Source of the DNA: Eucalyptus grandis
Lineage: Eukaryota; Streptophyta; Magnoliopsida; Myrtales; Myrtaceae
Assembly (NCBI RefSeq): GCF_016545825.1
Contig: NC_052612.1
Span: 52,001,738 to 52,065,737 of the forward strand
Direction: 5' to 3'
DNA length: 64,000 bases
Position 1 is the stretch's first letter. Every line of letters starts with the position of its first letter. This document shows, piece by piece, positions 23,566-36,000 of the stretch. Under the pieces are notes generated by a model, which had not been told where the DNA came from, ran no database searches, and saw nothing but the letters and a program-made list of their open reading frames with translations. A program made the position numbers and the translations under genes.

Positions 23566-23894
23566 TCATAAATCAACCTTGTCTACACTAGAACCAACAT
23601 CATTAATTTTGTTCTTGAGTTTTTATCTTTCTCGGAAGTTCCTAAATATAGTGTTGGGATAAATTACTAATTACAAGGAAACTAATAGTAAAAAAAAAAG
23701 ATTCCTACAAATAATCTGTGTACTTTTTGCTCTTAATAAAAAAAAATATACGTGAGCCAATTTTGCTGTTCGGTCTAGTCTGTAGGAACTAGACCAATTA
23801 TTTTCAGTCCTAAAGATTTAAAACTAGGAATCAGACCAATTTTTTTGGTAACCACCTAAAAACAACCATTTCGGTTCGATCCGATCCAATCCCT

Positions 23895-24605
23895 GTATTG
23901 AGGCCGTTTGGTTCGGCATTTAGAAGGGGCTTTTGGCCTCTAAAGGGGTTTAGGCAAGCGGGTGGTGTTTGGTTGATATTTTGGGAACTTTGGGGAGATG
24001 CGGTGCATCTCCAAGAGGCTTGAAGGTGCTTTAGGGAATGGAGGGGGAGAGGTCCATTGGGAAGTTGCATTTCGGAATGCTGACTTCTATTGTTCATCTT
24101 CACCGAAGAGAAGCCGATCGGAGCGCCGACAAGCTGAGCCAAGGGTCCCAGGACCCGGCGGCAATCGGCATTGGACCTCGGGCGCGCGCTGGTCGCGCTT
24201 GAACCCAGCGAGCATGTCACTGAATCGCGCGACCGGGCGGCCGCGCGAGTCGCGCGACCCGGCGACGGCCGCCGGGGTCGGCGACCAGTCATCACCTGGG
24301 TTCGCGCGATCCAAGCGGCCGTCGCTGGGTTGCGCGACCCAGGCGGCGAGATCAAACCATCCGTGGTCCAGGTGGCGAACACAAAAAAAATAAGACAAAT
24401 GTTTTTTGTTTTTTTAATTTAATAAAAGTCCTTTACAAATGCAAATTTTACCAAATGGTATTTTGGCCAAAGTTGTATCTGTCTGAAATTTTCCAAAGCG
24501 ATATTTGCGTTTCGGGAAAACCCTCGTTCAAAAGGTATTTGCGTTTTAGCAAATGCGTTGAATTGGAACCACTGAGGACCCCTAGCCAAACGCAACACGA
24601 TATCC
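23895..24605. mobile_element. hAT-like non-autonomous element with GC-rich core
   Basis: The left edge carries GGCCGTTTGGTTCGGC and the right edge the complement of GCGTTTGGCTAGGGG, similar to the GTTTGG ends of hAT-type MITEs. Between them is a strongly GC-rich core (about 24.1-24.37 kb) with repeated CGCGCGACC/GGCGACGG words, which accounts for the long open frames seen on both strands. The ends are diverged and no target duplication could be fixed. Confidence 0.45.
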
Positions 24606-25439
24606 AAGGGTAACCGAACCCCTCACTAACCCAAAATCATTTCCCTAACCAGGGTTTCACATATTTCCACGAAAACAAACCTGGTTGCACTTAGGACCAC
24701 AATGTTAAGCTTCGCCAGATGGGCCTAATCCACCCAAAGGTTTCACGGGCCCAGCACGAACTGACTTAGTCCAACTCTACTTTGTTTTTGGTCGTTAGCC
24801 CAACTCTACTTGACATGCATGTCGAGCCAATTTCAGGCGGATTGTTGCAAGGTAAATCGCAATTGCATGTCGAGCGAATTTCTGGCGGAGCCCTTCGTCG
24901 GTCTCGCCGGCGTCCTATCGGTAAGTCTGCATCTGACCCAAAAAAAAAAAGAAAAATCGGTAAGTCTGCATTCACCATCATGACTAATGATAGTGCCTTA
25001 AAGTTGATGTAGAGTTTGTAACTTATGTTGTACGTCAATTCTATCTTGATTAGGGATTATTTAGGACGAGTCTATGGTCCCTCGTGGCTACCATGCTTTC
25101 ATAGAATTACACCATTTGATTGAAAAGTTAAAAAGCATGACCGATCAAACTGAAATTGATTACATTAAAAATCAATCCAGATTAGAATTGAAATAACAGG
25201 ATAAAGTTAAGTGTAAAATTATAAATATCTTAAAATCAATAATAAAATTGGGAAAAAAATAAGGACCTCAACTATCAATTCTATTGGCTTGCGTCATTTA
25301 CCGAAAAATCAATAGTCGGCTTGTGATTTAGATTTGATCATATGTCTGACAACTCGTGTATCCATTTAAATCCGACGTGAGCTAGTAGGATCAAAGGCAT
25401 TTTGCGATGGATAAGGATAAGGGCTTATACCTGGTCTCG

Positions 25440-25870
25440 GAAACAATTCCTAAAATAAATTTTTTTTTTTCTTTTAGTATCTTTTCTCTTCTTCTCTTCC
25501 CCTTTCTTCTTATTCCTTTTGATCGGTTGCCGGCCCTTGGTGAGACTTATCGGCTCGAGCCTCACCATGGCTAGGTGACACGAGGCTTGGCTTCGTGCCG
25601 CTCGAGCGAGGTCGAGTCTCACCCAAATCTAGCGAGGCAGAGGCTTGCCTTGGCCAGGTGAGCCTTCGACGAGCTCGTAGTACCTCACCTTGACTTAGCG
25701 AGACTTCGACGAACTCTCCAGACCTCGTTATCATGTCTAGTGACCGGCTACAAAAAAGGAGGAAGAAGAAGAGAAAAAAAAAAGAGAAAAATACAATAAA
25801 AATATTAAAAAATTAAAAGAAATAAAAAATTTAAAAATTCTACTAAACTTATTTATATTTAGGATATAAA
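25440..25870. mobile_element. GC-core cassette between pyrimidine and purine arms
   Basis: A T/C-rich arm (about 25457-25518) precedes a core rich in GAGGCTTGGC, GAGTCTCACC and CTAGCGAGGC words, then an A/G-rich arm (about 25755-25790) and AT-rich DNA. The architecture and vocabulary match the cores at 5.4-5.7 and 40.26-40.63 kb. Outer ends are not defined. Confidence 0.5.
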
Positions 25871-26250
25871 TTTTTTGATTCTTAAATGTATTCCTTTGCT
25901 CATAAATTGATCTCGATAATAGAAGAAAAAACTATTTATGATAAAAATGATTTTCGGGAATAAAAATCATTATCAAACGTACCATAATTTACATAATCTA
26001 ATTTGCATAGAAATGTGTAAGGATGCAATTGTAAAAATTTCTCAACAGAGGACTAGATTGGTTGGACATGACCCCCAAAAATGTCAGTTCGCTTGCTGCG
26101 AGAACAACGAGCCTCTTCAATTACCAGCAATCCCGTTAAATCACAGAAGAAAATCCCTCAGATCAGGAGCTCCACTGTCGTCGTCCTCTTGATCCGAGCT
26201 CCAGAAATCGAAGCAGTCGCGCTCGCCGCTCGCATCGGCGCGCCGCCGAG

Positions 26251-29200
26251 ATGATGCTGGATCTCGGCCCCTTCTCGGACGAGAAGTTCGATCCGAAGCG
26301 ATGGATCAACTCGGCGTGCCAGGCGCGGCACCCGCAGGACTCGCTGGAGAAGCACCTGGTGGATCTGGAGATGAAGCTCCAGATGACGTTGGAGGAGATC
26401 GCGGCGTCGCTCGAGGAGCAGAGCGCCGCCGCCCTCCTCCGCGTCCCCCGTGCCACCCGCGACATCGTCCGCCTCCGCGACGACGCCGTCTCGCTCCGCC
26501 ACTCCGTCTCCGGGATCCTCCAGAAGCTCAAGAAGGTATAGGTCAGCGTTTCTCCCTCCTCTTCCTTTATCCGTTCGAGTGCAATGCAGTTCCTTTGCTA
26601 GGCAGTTGAAAACTAATATCGATACAGCGAGTCAACTATATTCCATTTAGAATTCGAGAATTATCGGAAAGAAAGTAAGTGAATTTATGGATTCAAGGTT
26701 CTCCATGGTGCCTGTTTGCTATCTTCAGCGGGTAGTAATTACCCCATGAATTTGCTGTTCTCCTGATTTTTGTTGATATCCCCTTGCTTATCTGTCGTGT
26801 CATAATTTTCCTTGTTCTTTAGTTTGTTTTCCGATTTCACTTTTTATGAATCACGGAAATTGTTATGAATACAATCGCGTTATGTGGTGGCCAATGTTAG
26901 CAGGCTATGGCAATGACTCGTAGGATCTCAATTGCTATGATGAAACCGGAGTGCCTTTGCACATATTTGATATCTATAGTTGTTCATCAACACTTCCAAC
27001 AGTATCTGAATTGGCTGAACACTTTTTCCATGCTTTTGGTCCATAGGCAGAAGGATCTTCAGCCGAATCCATTTCTGCACTTGCTAAAGTTGACACCGTC
27101 AAGCAGAGAATGGAAGCTGCATACGAAACATTGCAGGTAGAGACGTACGATGATTCTGAAATAGCAAGCTTTCTTGGGACGTTACTGTTTTTGTTACTCA
27201 CTTTTTTTTTTTTTTTTTTTTTTTGTTCGTTTCATCCTTTTATTATCAGGATGCTGCTGGTTTAACTCAGTTGAGTTCTACAGTCGAGGATGTGTTTGCC
27301 AGTGGTGATTTACCTCGAGCTGCAGACACTCTGGCCAACATGAGACATTGCTTGTCTGCTGTTGGTGAGGTAGGATCATTTCCAACAATGTTAATTCTTT
27401 AGTTTTAGATTGAGAGAGATAGGACCATTTCTGACAATGCCAATAGATCTGAATCTAGAGGAAACTGAAACCGCGTTGATAGCATGCCTGGCTCCATTTG
27501 TTTTTTTCAGGTGGCTGAATTTGCTAATGTCAGGAAACAACTTGAGGTGTTAGAAGATAGGCTGGACAATATGGTGCAGCCTCGTCTGACAGACGCGTTG
27601 TCAAATCGCAAGGTCAGATTTCTCATGCACTAATCTTCTTTCAAGCTGTTTTAGATAACTTCAACTTCACGCAACTCTTTGGGTTTTAAATACACATAGG
27701 TACCTACCCTAAAGAGTTTGCTCACATTTATTAATAGGTCGAGGTTGCTCAAGATTTGCGAGGTATCCTCATTCGCATTGGGAGATTTAAGTCCTTAGAA
27801 CTTCAATACACAAAAGTTCATATGAAGCCCATAAAGAAGCTTTGGGAAGACTTTGACTCCAAACAAAGGGCCAGTAAGATGGCAAATGATAAGAATGAGA
27901 CAGAAAGGCTGTCCAGCAGTACCAACTTCCAACAAAATGTTCGAACAGTTTCGTTCTCCAGCTGGTTGCCAAGCTTTTATGATGAATTGCTTCTTTATCT
28001 CGAGCAAGAATGGAAGTGGTATGATTTATATCCAACATTTATACTTTACAATTACCTTGTTTAGGAACTGTTTGGGAGAACTGAAATGTTATCTATAAAT
28101 TGTTCTGGTGGCACAACATTTACTCTATATCTTTTGCAAACATATCTGCTACACAATGAATTATCAAAGTAAAGCCGTTTCTTTTTCCTCCCAAGATACT
28201 TTATTTGTACAGGAGGCTACCCTGTAAGATTCTTCTCTCCTCTGCTCAAGAATGTGAGGCAAATTTTTGCTACTCGATTGAGTCTTACTTACAGTATCCG
28301 ATATAGCTCTTTCTCCTGCTTTGGGGCTCAAACAGGATTACTTGTGGAGTACATGTTGTTCTAGTCGGTTGCTTATTTGTGTGGTTGGATTGTTCTTCAT
28401 CTCGAATAATCTGGTTAATACTCCAAAGCGGCATGGATTGAAATAAAAAAGGAAAGATAAAACTCCAAGTGGCTCTACCAGTCACTAGTCAACTGGTGGT
28501 TTAGTCTTTTCTGTTTATTGCAACTGAAAAAATACTAATTTTCAATATTTGGATATTAAGCAACTAGTTTCGCTCTGATGTGCAGGTGTATGCTTGCTTT
28601 CCCTGGTGATTACAAGAGCCTCGTTCCCAAGCTGCTAATGGAAACAATGGCAGCCGTGGGGGCAACCTTCGTTTCTCGAATCAACTTTGCAACTGGAGAT
28701 GTTGTCCCTGAGACAAAAGCTTTCTCCAAGGGTAACCTCTTTGTGCTTATTCACAGCAGAGCTATTCATGTCTATGTCTTCATTATGTGATAAAGATACG
28801 TCCAGTTTGAGACCAGACAAGAAAAGAAAAGTATGACTCTCCAAAAGACTTTTTTTATTAGTCTTGTACAAAACTTCGAGTGTTTGGGCCATTGGTTTGT
28901 TCTTTCAAACTTCCAGTCTGTCCCATGGATGGTCCCACCTACTCTCTACTGACAATTCTGATTCCTTTATTTCTGCCCCAGGTTCTTTTTCTACTCATTG
29001 TATTTAAAATATCCTTTTTCTGACCACAGGTTTGTTAGATATTTTGTCTGGAGATATGCCGAAGGCTATAAAGATTCAACCAAAGCATCTTGAGGCCCTG
29101 ATTGAGTTACACAATATAACAGGGATTTTTGCCAGAAATATTCAGCACCTGTTTTCGGAGTCGGATCTCCGTGTACTGATGGATACATTGAAGGCAGTTT

Positions 29201-32116
29201 ACCTTCCTTACGAGACATTTAAACAAAAGTAAGCAATCGAATTGAAGGCTGTTGTATTTTGTGAACTTTCTGAGAGTACATATCTGCAGTGTAGAAGCTT
29301 TAACCATGGGTTTTAGGAAATTCCCTTGTAGTATTGAATTTGACCAATACTAATATAATGGAATCACCAGAAGAAGTTGAGTTCAGCTCTAAAGTATGGT
29401 TTCTAGGCAGTCATTTCGTAAAACTCATGTTGAGGATCACTCATGTCAGTATTCTACTTGAGAATTTATTTTCGACTTTTCAAACTTAGAAACAGGGTTT
29501 TAAAAGGTACGGGGACAGTTTTTCACCATTTTTGAAGAATAACTTCCACATAACACTGTCCACGCCACGCCTTGACTTGTGCAAGGAATATGACAAGTGG
29601 CTTTAAGATTTTAAGGATCCTTTATCATCATCAGTGAACGAACAGCCCAATGCGACACCATCCACTCCAAGATGAGCTTCATCTCTGCATTTACCTGCAT
29701 AGCTCAATAACTTCCTGTCTTTGTATTCCATGACTAACTTATGTTAAATCTTACTTTACCCCTCTAGTGACGGGAGTTGTGAAATGTATGGATCTAGTGA
29801 TCATTCTACTTTTGGAGCCAGCTCTACATGGTCATATTTGGTAGTCTAATCTTGCTGTCAGAATTTTGTCCATGTTGTTTAGTGATGATTGTTTTAATTT
29901 AGGCTATCCAATATTTTGCATCTGGGGTCATTATTGTTCAAATCATGAGTCAATATGCAAGATGCATTAAAATCAATAACTGAAGAAAGAGAAGGATTCC
30001 AAGCCTCTTCATGTTTCGTCACATATGCCTCCTCTCTCAGATGAAGCTTTTCTTTCAGCGAATTGCTTATTGGTTAGGCTATATATATTTTTCACCTTGA
30101 TGTTGTTGTATTTCAGATATGGACAGCTAGAACGTGCTATACTTACCAATGAGATATCTGGGGTGGATTTAAGAGGAGCTGTTACTCGTGGTGTGGGAGC
30201 CCAGGGAGTTGAACTCAGTGAGACAGTTAGGAGGATGGAGGAATCCATTCCCCAAGTTATTGTAGTTCTTGAAGCAGCTGTAGAAAGGTGCATCAGCTTT
30301 ACTGGTGGTTCTGAGGCAGATGAGCTAATTCTTGCACTTGATGACATCATGTTACAATACATTTCTTCTCTGCAAGAGACACTGAAATCATTAAGAGCTG
30401 TCTGCGGTGTGGATCTTGCTGGTGAGGGTGGCTTAAAGAAAGAAACGGGGTTGGACAAAAAAGAGGCAACTCAAAGTGCAAGGAAGGTAGAAACAAGCTC
30501 TAATGAGGAGGAGTGGTCCATTGTCCAGGGAGCTTTGCAGATCCTTACTGTAGAAGATTGTTTGACAAGCAGATCTTCTGTATTTGAAGCTTCCTTGAGA
30601 GCTACTTTGGCTAGGCTGGGCACTAGCTTGTCTGTTGCGGTATTTGGTTCAAGTTTGGACCAAAACCAGTCACATTTGGTTAATGATGGGGGGAATGAGG
30701 AACGATCTTTGGTTGGTAGGGCTGCCTTTGATGTTGCAGCCATTCGACTCATTGATTTTCCTGAAAAAGCACGGAAACTTTTCAACCTTTTAGATCAGGT
30801 AAATAAGCCTAGTCTGTGGCTTAACATTTCTTTCCTTCACCCACTAAAATTTTCTATTTAACCTTTAGACCATCAATTAGCGTTTGCTTCCATAAACCTG
30901 TGCTCTCTTTTGCTTGTTTTTGGTGTAGCAACTTTTGATGTCTTTTATATTTTGGTTTCGCCTTATAAACTTGTGTCTCGCTCTAGAGGGTTTACTGATT
31001 TAATTATTTTCTTCATTTTAGTTGAAAGATCCTCGGTTCCATGCACTTCCACGTGCATCTCAGAGAGTTGCGGCATTTGCTGACACAGTCAATGAACTTG
31101 TCTATGACGTTCTTATATCTAAAGTGAGACAACGGCTCTATGATGTGTCTCGGCTGCCAGTATGGTCCTCAGTTGAAGAACCAAGTGCTTTTCATCTACC
31201 AACATTCAGTTCGTATCCACAGCCCTATGTGACAAGTATTGGCGAATATCTTCTTACTTTACCCCAACAGTTGGAGCCACTTGCAGAGGGCATCTCCAGT
31301 GGTGATGCAAGCAATGATGAAGCGCAGTTCTTCGCAACTGAATGGATGTTCAAGGTGATTCTTGCAAAGTCTTTTCAGTTTTATTCTGGATAGGAATAAT
31401 CCTTGGCTAGTTAAATAAAACAAGGAAAAAAAAATAAAAATAAAACAAAGAGCTGGGTCTTGGACATTAACAAGGGATTGATACCTAAGTGCCTGTTGGG
31501 ACATCAGATAGGCCATTTGATTGGTGACAAAATAAGGAAGTAGGAGATTTTTTATGCTTCCCTTTTTTTAGGTGATAAATCCTAGGCAACTTGAAGTGTG
31601 GTTCGGCATTTTACTATAACTTGGTCGTCACTTGGTTATAAAGCAAATGAAAAGTCTGTCCAGGCTTCTTTACTAGGAATCGAAAGGCCTGACTTAGGTA
31701 ATTCTTATTGAGAACCCTGACTTGGACTCACTTTTCTCTCCAATACTCTCATTATTTGTCCCCTAGTAGAAATAACTAAGCCTAACAGTTAGCTATGAAT
31801 CCACCCTTTCTGAACCCTTGTTGTTTGTTGTTGGAAGGTTGCTGAAGGCGCCACAGCCCTTTTCATGGAGCAATTGCGAGGAATACAGTATATGACAGAT
31901 CGTGGAGCTCAACAGCTGTCAGTTGACATCGAGTACTTAAGTAATGTGCTTTCTGCCTTATCAATGCCAGTACCTGCCGTGCTCGCTACTTTCCAGACGT
32001 GTTTTTCAACCCCAAGAGATCAGTTGAAAGACCTTGTGAAATCGGATGCAGCAAACCAGCTAGATCTTCCAACAGCAAATCTTGTATGTAAAATGCGGCG
32101 CGTGAGTTTGGACTAG
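26251..32116 (+). CDS. COG7: Conserved oligomeric Golgi complex subunit 7
   Basis: Ten exons: 26251-26535, 27047-27136, 27250-27369, 27511-27612, 27738-28018, 28586-28731, 29030-29228, 30117-30798, 31022-31354 and 31838-32116. All joins are GT-AG and in frame, giving 838 aa, close to the Arabidopsis protein (about 836 aa as I recall it). The start MMLDLGPFSDEKFDPKRW and the end NLVCKMRRVSLD are family-typical, and the body is conserved throughout (for example RGAVTRGVGAQGVELSETVR in exon 8). COG7 belongs to lobe B of the eight-subunit COG tether, which captures vesicles returning within the Golgi; its loss affects embryo and meristem organisation in Arabidopsis (embryo yellow). The N-terminal region is coiled-coil-like. 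Intron 2 holds a T run of about 23 (27202-27224). I see no truncation or frameshift. Confidence 0.96.
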
Positions 32117-33016
32117 TTTGAAAATAAATTTTTGATACAGAAGTGCGGCATTTGTATAACAGGGTTACAGTCTGCAGCTAAGATTTCCGTCTTCCTTTTC
32201 AATTTTGTTTTTCATACGAAGACCTTGCTGTAAACCAAAACATTTCTTAGTAGATTTGCTTAATTACTGAGGACACATCGAGATTTGTATCTAGAATGCA
32301 GCTTATTCAGTCACAGGAAGTCCTAAACTCTACGATTAGCGGCCTGGAATTCTTAATTGGTACTCTTTAGTCTTTCCGTCTGAATTCTTTAGTTTTCCTT
32401 CTTAAAGCTATTTTCATTCGTTACCCGCGTTGTCTTCACTGTCCGCAGTCTTGGTTGGATGAATTGCGCTCTTAAGGGTTGTTTGACAGTTCTTGCTATT
32501 GTGCACCAAATTTCTAGCATTGCCGTGCCCACTAAAACGGGTTTGAATCCCTGAGCCAATTTGCCGGCAACAGCGGATTTTTATACGTACCGATTCGGAG
32601 AAGTGAGAAGCGTAATTGCCAAGCTCGACCCCATGGGCTAATATCATAAGCTGAACACAATGAAGGAAGAATTACCAAAATTTTGGGGCAACTTATCCAA
32701 CCCTGATTTCCTTTCGCTTAATTAATGACACTTTCCCCTAATTAGGATAGCTACTGTAAGCAGTCAATGAAAATCCAATGAACACAACGTCCAAAGATTC
32801 CAAGAGTTTCCACGGTAGCATAGCATCCTTCCTTAAAGTTCGCAAAGTTTCCTCTATTGGTAAGATCTTGGTCGCTATGGTGTCCTTATTGGACACCCGT
32901 CCTAGAAGAGAAAGCTAAAAGCCTAAAACCCCTTCCTTTTTCTTTTTTAATTTCTGCCGATAAGCCCCCCTGACGCTTTGCGGAACCCAGAGAAACCTCC
33001 CGACTCTCGTCAATCA
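32117..33016. other. COG7-NOA1 intergenic region
   Basis: About 0.9 kb holding the COG7 3' UTR and the NOA1 promoter. I see no other gene. A CT-rich leader begins about 32.93 kb. Confidence 0.5.
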
Positions 33017-36000
33017 ATGGCGCCCAAAATCCTCTCCGCATTCATCTCTCCTCTCCCTCTCCCTCTCCCTCACCATCTTACCAACCTCCATTCCAGAGCC
33101 TTCACCATTCACAGGTCGCCCCCTCGTCCTATCCTCTGCAAATCCACGCCGCCGCACAGGCCCCTCGTCTCCCCGCTCGAGCTCGCCGGACCCGAACCCG
33201 AAGGCACCGGGGCCGCATCCCCGACCCGCGGCGATACCTTCCTCCTCCGCCAGCGGTCCATCGAGGCCGCGAGGCTCGCGATGGAGGAGGTTAAGCCGAA
33301 GTACGCGGAGAAGAAGAAGGAGAAGAGGGAGAAGCTCCCGAAGGCTAGCTCCGCAGTCGCTTCCTGCTACGGCTGCGGAGCGCCGCTCCAGACCTCGGAA
33401 ATGGATGCTCCGGGTTACGTCGACCCCGACACTTACCAATTGGTACGTGCTCCGAAATCGTACGGACGCAGCCGCTTTGTTTAATGCATGAGCGAATTCT
33501 CCGGTTCATTTCAGCTCGAGAAGTGAGAGTAGTATTTGAGCTTTTCGGAGCATAGGACGAGTTGTCCGGCTTGCCTTTAGTGTGCTCATACTTGGGCGCC
33601 GAGGTCTTTTGGTTTGGTTGGAATGAACTTCTTGTACATGATTATGCAGAAGAAGAAACACCACCAGCTTAGGACGGTGCTCTGCCGGAGGTGCCGGCTC
33701 CTGTCTCATGGCCACATGATAACCGCTGTTGGTGGAAATGGTGGTTATTCTGGCGGTAAGCAGTTTGTTACTGCTGAAGAGCTGAGAGACAAGTTATCTC
33801 ACTTGCGTCGCGAGAAAGCTCTCATCATCAAATTGGTAAGTGCTGGCATTTTGCACAGAATTTAACCAAGAGCTCCACAAATATTCCTGGTTCCAATTGG
33901 GATTTTCCTGCTCGATTTGTTTGGTCAGTCTTGAGCCAATCAAGTGAGACAAAAGTATTGCTTATTGTTGGTGGGTGGGTAACTCCATTTTTTTCTTCTG
34001 ATGATCGCCCCAGGTTGACATTGTTGATTTCAATGGCAGTTTTCTGTCTCGTGTACGTGATCTTGTTGGTGCAAATCCCATCATATTGGTTGTAACAAAG
34101 GTAATAAAACAATAATTTATCTCTTGCAATGTTATACATGATTAATCCAGTTAAGTTGCTCATGTCAACAGTTTTTGACCCTGCTAGGTGGATCTACTTC
34201 CTAAAGGGTCTGATCTTAACTGTATTGGCGATTGGGTTGTTGAAGCTACTACAAAGAAAAAGCTCAAGTAAGTTCTTAGCTACTCTTTAGTTTCCATGAA
34301 AGAGGATGTGCCAGTCCAATATGGAACCGAACTTTTTTGGTTGAGTTTCTGAGAATTTAAGTGCTGTTAATATGTATGCTGAAATCACTGTTGTGAATAG
34401 TTTTCTCATGAGTGTTTTTGCCTTGCAGCGTTCTCAGTGTCCATCTTACTAGTTCGAAGTCATTGACTGGCATTGCTGGAGTCATTTCAGAAATCCAGAG
34501 GGAGAAAAAGGTGCTTATCTATCTGATAACGAATTTTCCCTCAAGTAGGTTATGCATCCAGAGCATGACAGTATTGCTAAGGTTTGGACGTGGCATAGAC
34601 TTGGCACCCAAATCTTACTAATTTACTGTGTCCCTGGAATTAAGTCCCTTATATATGTGGCCCATATGAGAAGAGTTTTCCCTCTAGGTTGGCTCGAGTA
34701 CATAGATTCTTTCACATGATTGCATTATATGTTCAAGTTCCAAATCCACTGCAGTATCCTTAAGCTTACAAGAACAATATTTGTTGAAAATTGAATCGGC
34801 TTCTTGTTTACACCCTGCTGTCAGCCACCTAGTAATGCCAATTCTTTGCTCTCTCTCTCTCTCTCTCTCTCTCTAGAGCATAGGAAATTGGCTCAAAACT
34901 TGTATAGTGTTTAAGATAGGCTGTTGCATTTGATAGTCAAAGTTATATTATTAGCTAGATTTTAGAATAACAGGGTCAATGTTCTCTTTGCCTTTCGAAA
35001 TATGCCGTTGACATTCAGATTCGAGCTGAACTTAAATGAACTCTAATGACTTGGTTAACTGAAATTCATTATTAACATTGGGGAAAAACAGCCAAGTCTT
35101 AATCTGTTCTTCTAATTTACCTCTACCAAGCACTTCTCTGGATGATGTAGTCATTGTTCTTATTGGAATTTTTATCCTTTGATACTAGATCTCTTGATAT
35201 TATTTGTCAGGGACTACTATTTTAACCCAAATGTCCGAAGTGAAGCTTATGCAACACGGCATATCTGTATAATAGATTCTCACTCCTTTATGTTGATTCT
35301 CAATTGCAGGGACGGGACGTTTACATCCTGGTCAGTAAATTTCTGGATTCAAAGTTCATAGTAATGAAACCATTTTTCCAGATAACTATGTCTTTACTAT
35401 TAGTAGGTACAGAAAATATACCATGTGTGTCAACAACATTTTCTCTAGTGACAGCAGCAATTCCCACGCAATGCCATTTCAATAAAATTCTATTGTGGGC
35501 TTCCAATGTAATTTGATTTCTCACTATATAGCTGTTGAGAATGTTACAAAGGAGTCTAAGAATGAACGCCAAGAAAGGTGAGACACCCTTTGTAATGGGT
35601 CAATTTCACTGGTTGTGGACCTTCCATTCCAGGTGGTAATATGGTGAAAAAAATAGTGCTTGAAGCTTAAGCTCTAGAAGCAACATCATGGTTACAGCAA
35701 GGATCACCTCTTTGTATCCGTTCATATAGGCTTTGATCACCATACCTATAAAACTCAAGAAAGAATTCTATGCTTCTATGAAAATAGGAGTTAAAGAAAA
35801 AGAGTCCTTATAAAAAGTTAATTATGCCATCTGCAGTCTGAAGAAAAAAAACCAAATGATGTAAGCAACTGCAAAGATATCAGATCTCGAGAGTCTAGAC
35901 GAGAAAATTGTTATACCTGGCTTTAAGTGTGGCGAAAATAAATTTTACGGGAAACTTCAACATTTACACTCAACTTTATGATGCTTTAATTTTTTTCTTA

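Larger units (their letters stand above)
20935..26250. other. Gene-free interval between G3Pp and COG7
   Basis: It holds the distal G3Pp promoter, a GC-rich block at about 22.1-22.4 kb with unrecognised open frames on both strands, a pair of diverged direct repeats (about 23.04-23.17 and 23.44-23.56 kb) and two GC-core transposon-like segments. I find no conserved protein in any frame. Confidence 0.55.

Noticed and set aside
23831..24422. Several overlapping frames above 100 aa on both strands
   Set aside because: They are explained by the CG-rich core of a transposon-like element.
32545..32575. tRNA-like GGGTTTGAATCCC string
   Set aside because: It has no A box at a suitable distance, no A-rich tail and no cloverleaf.
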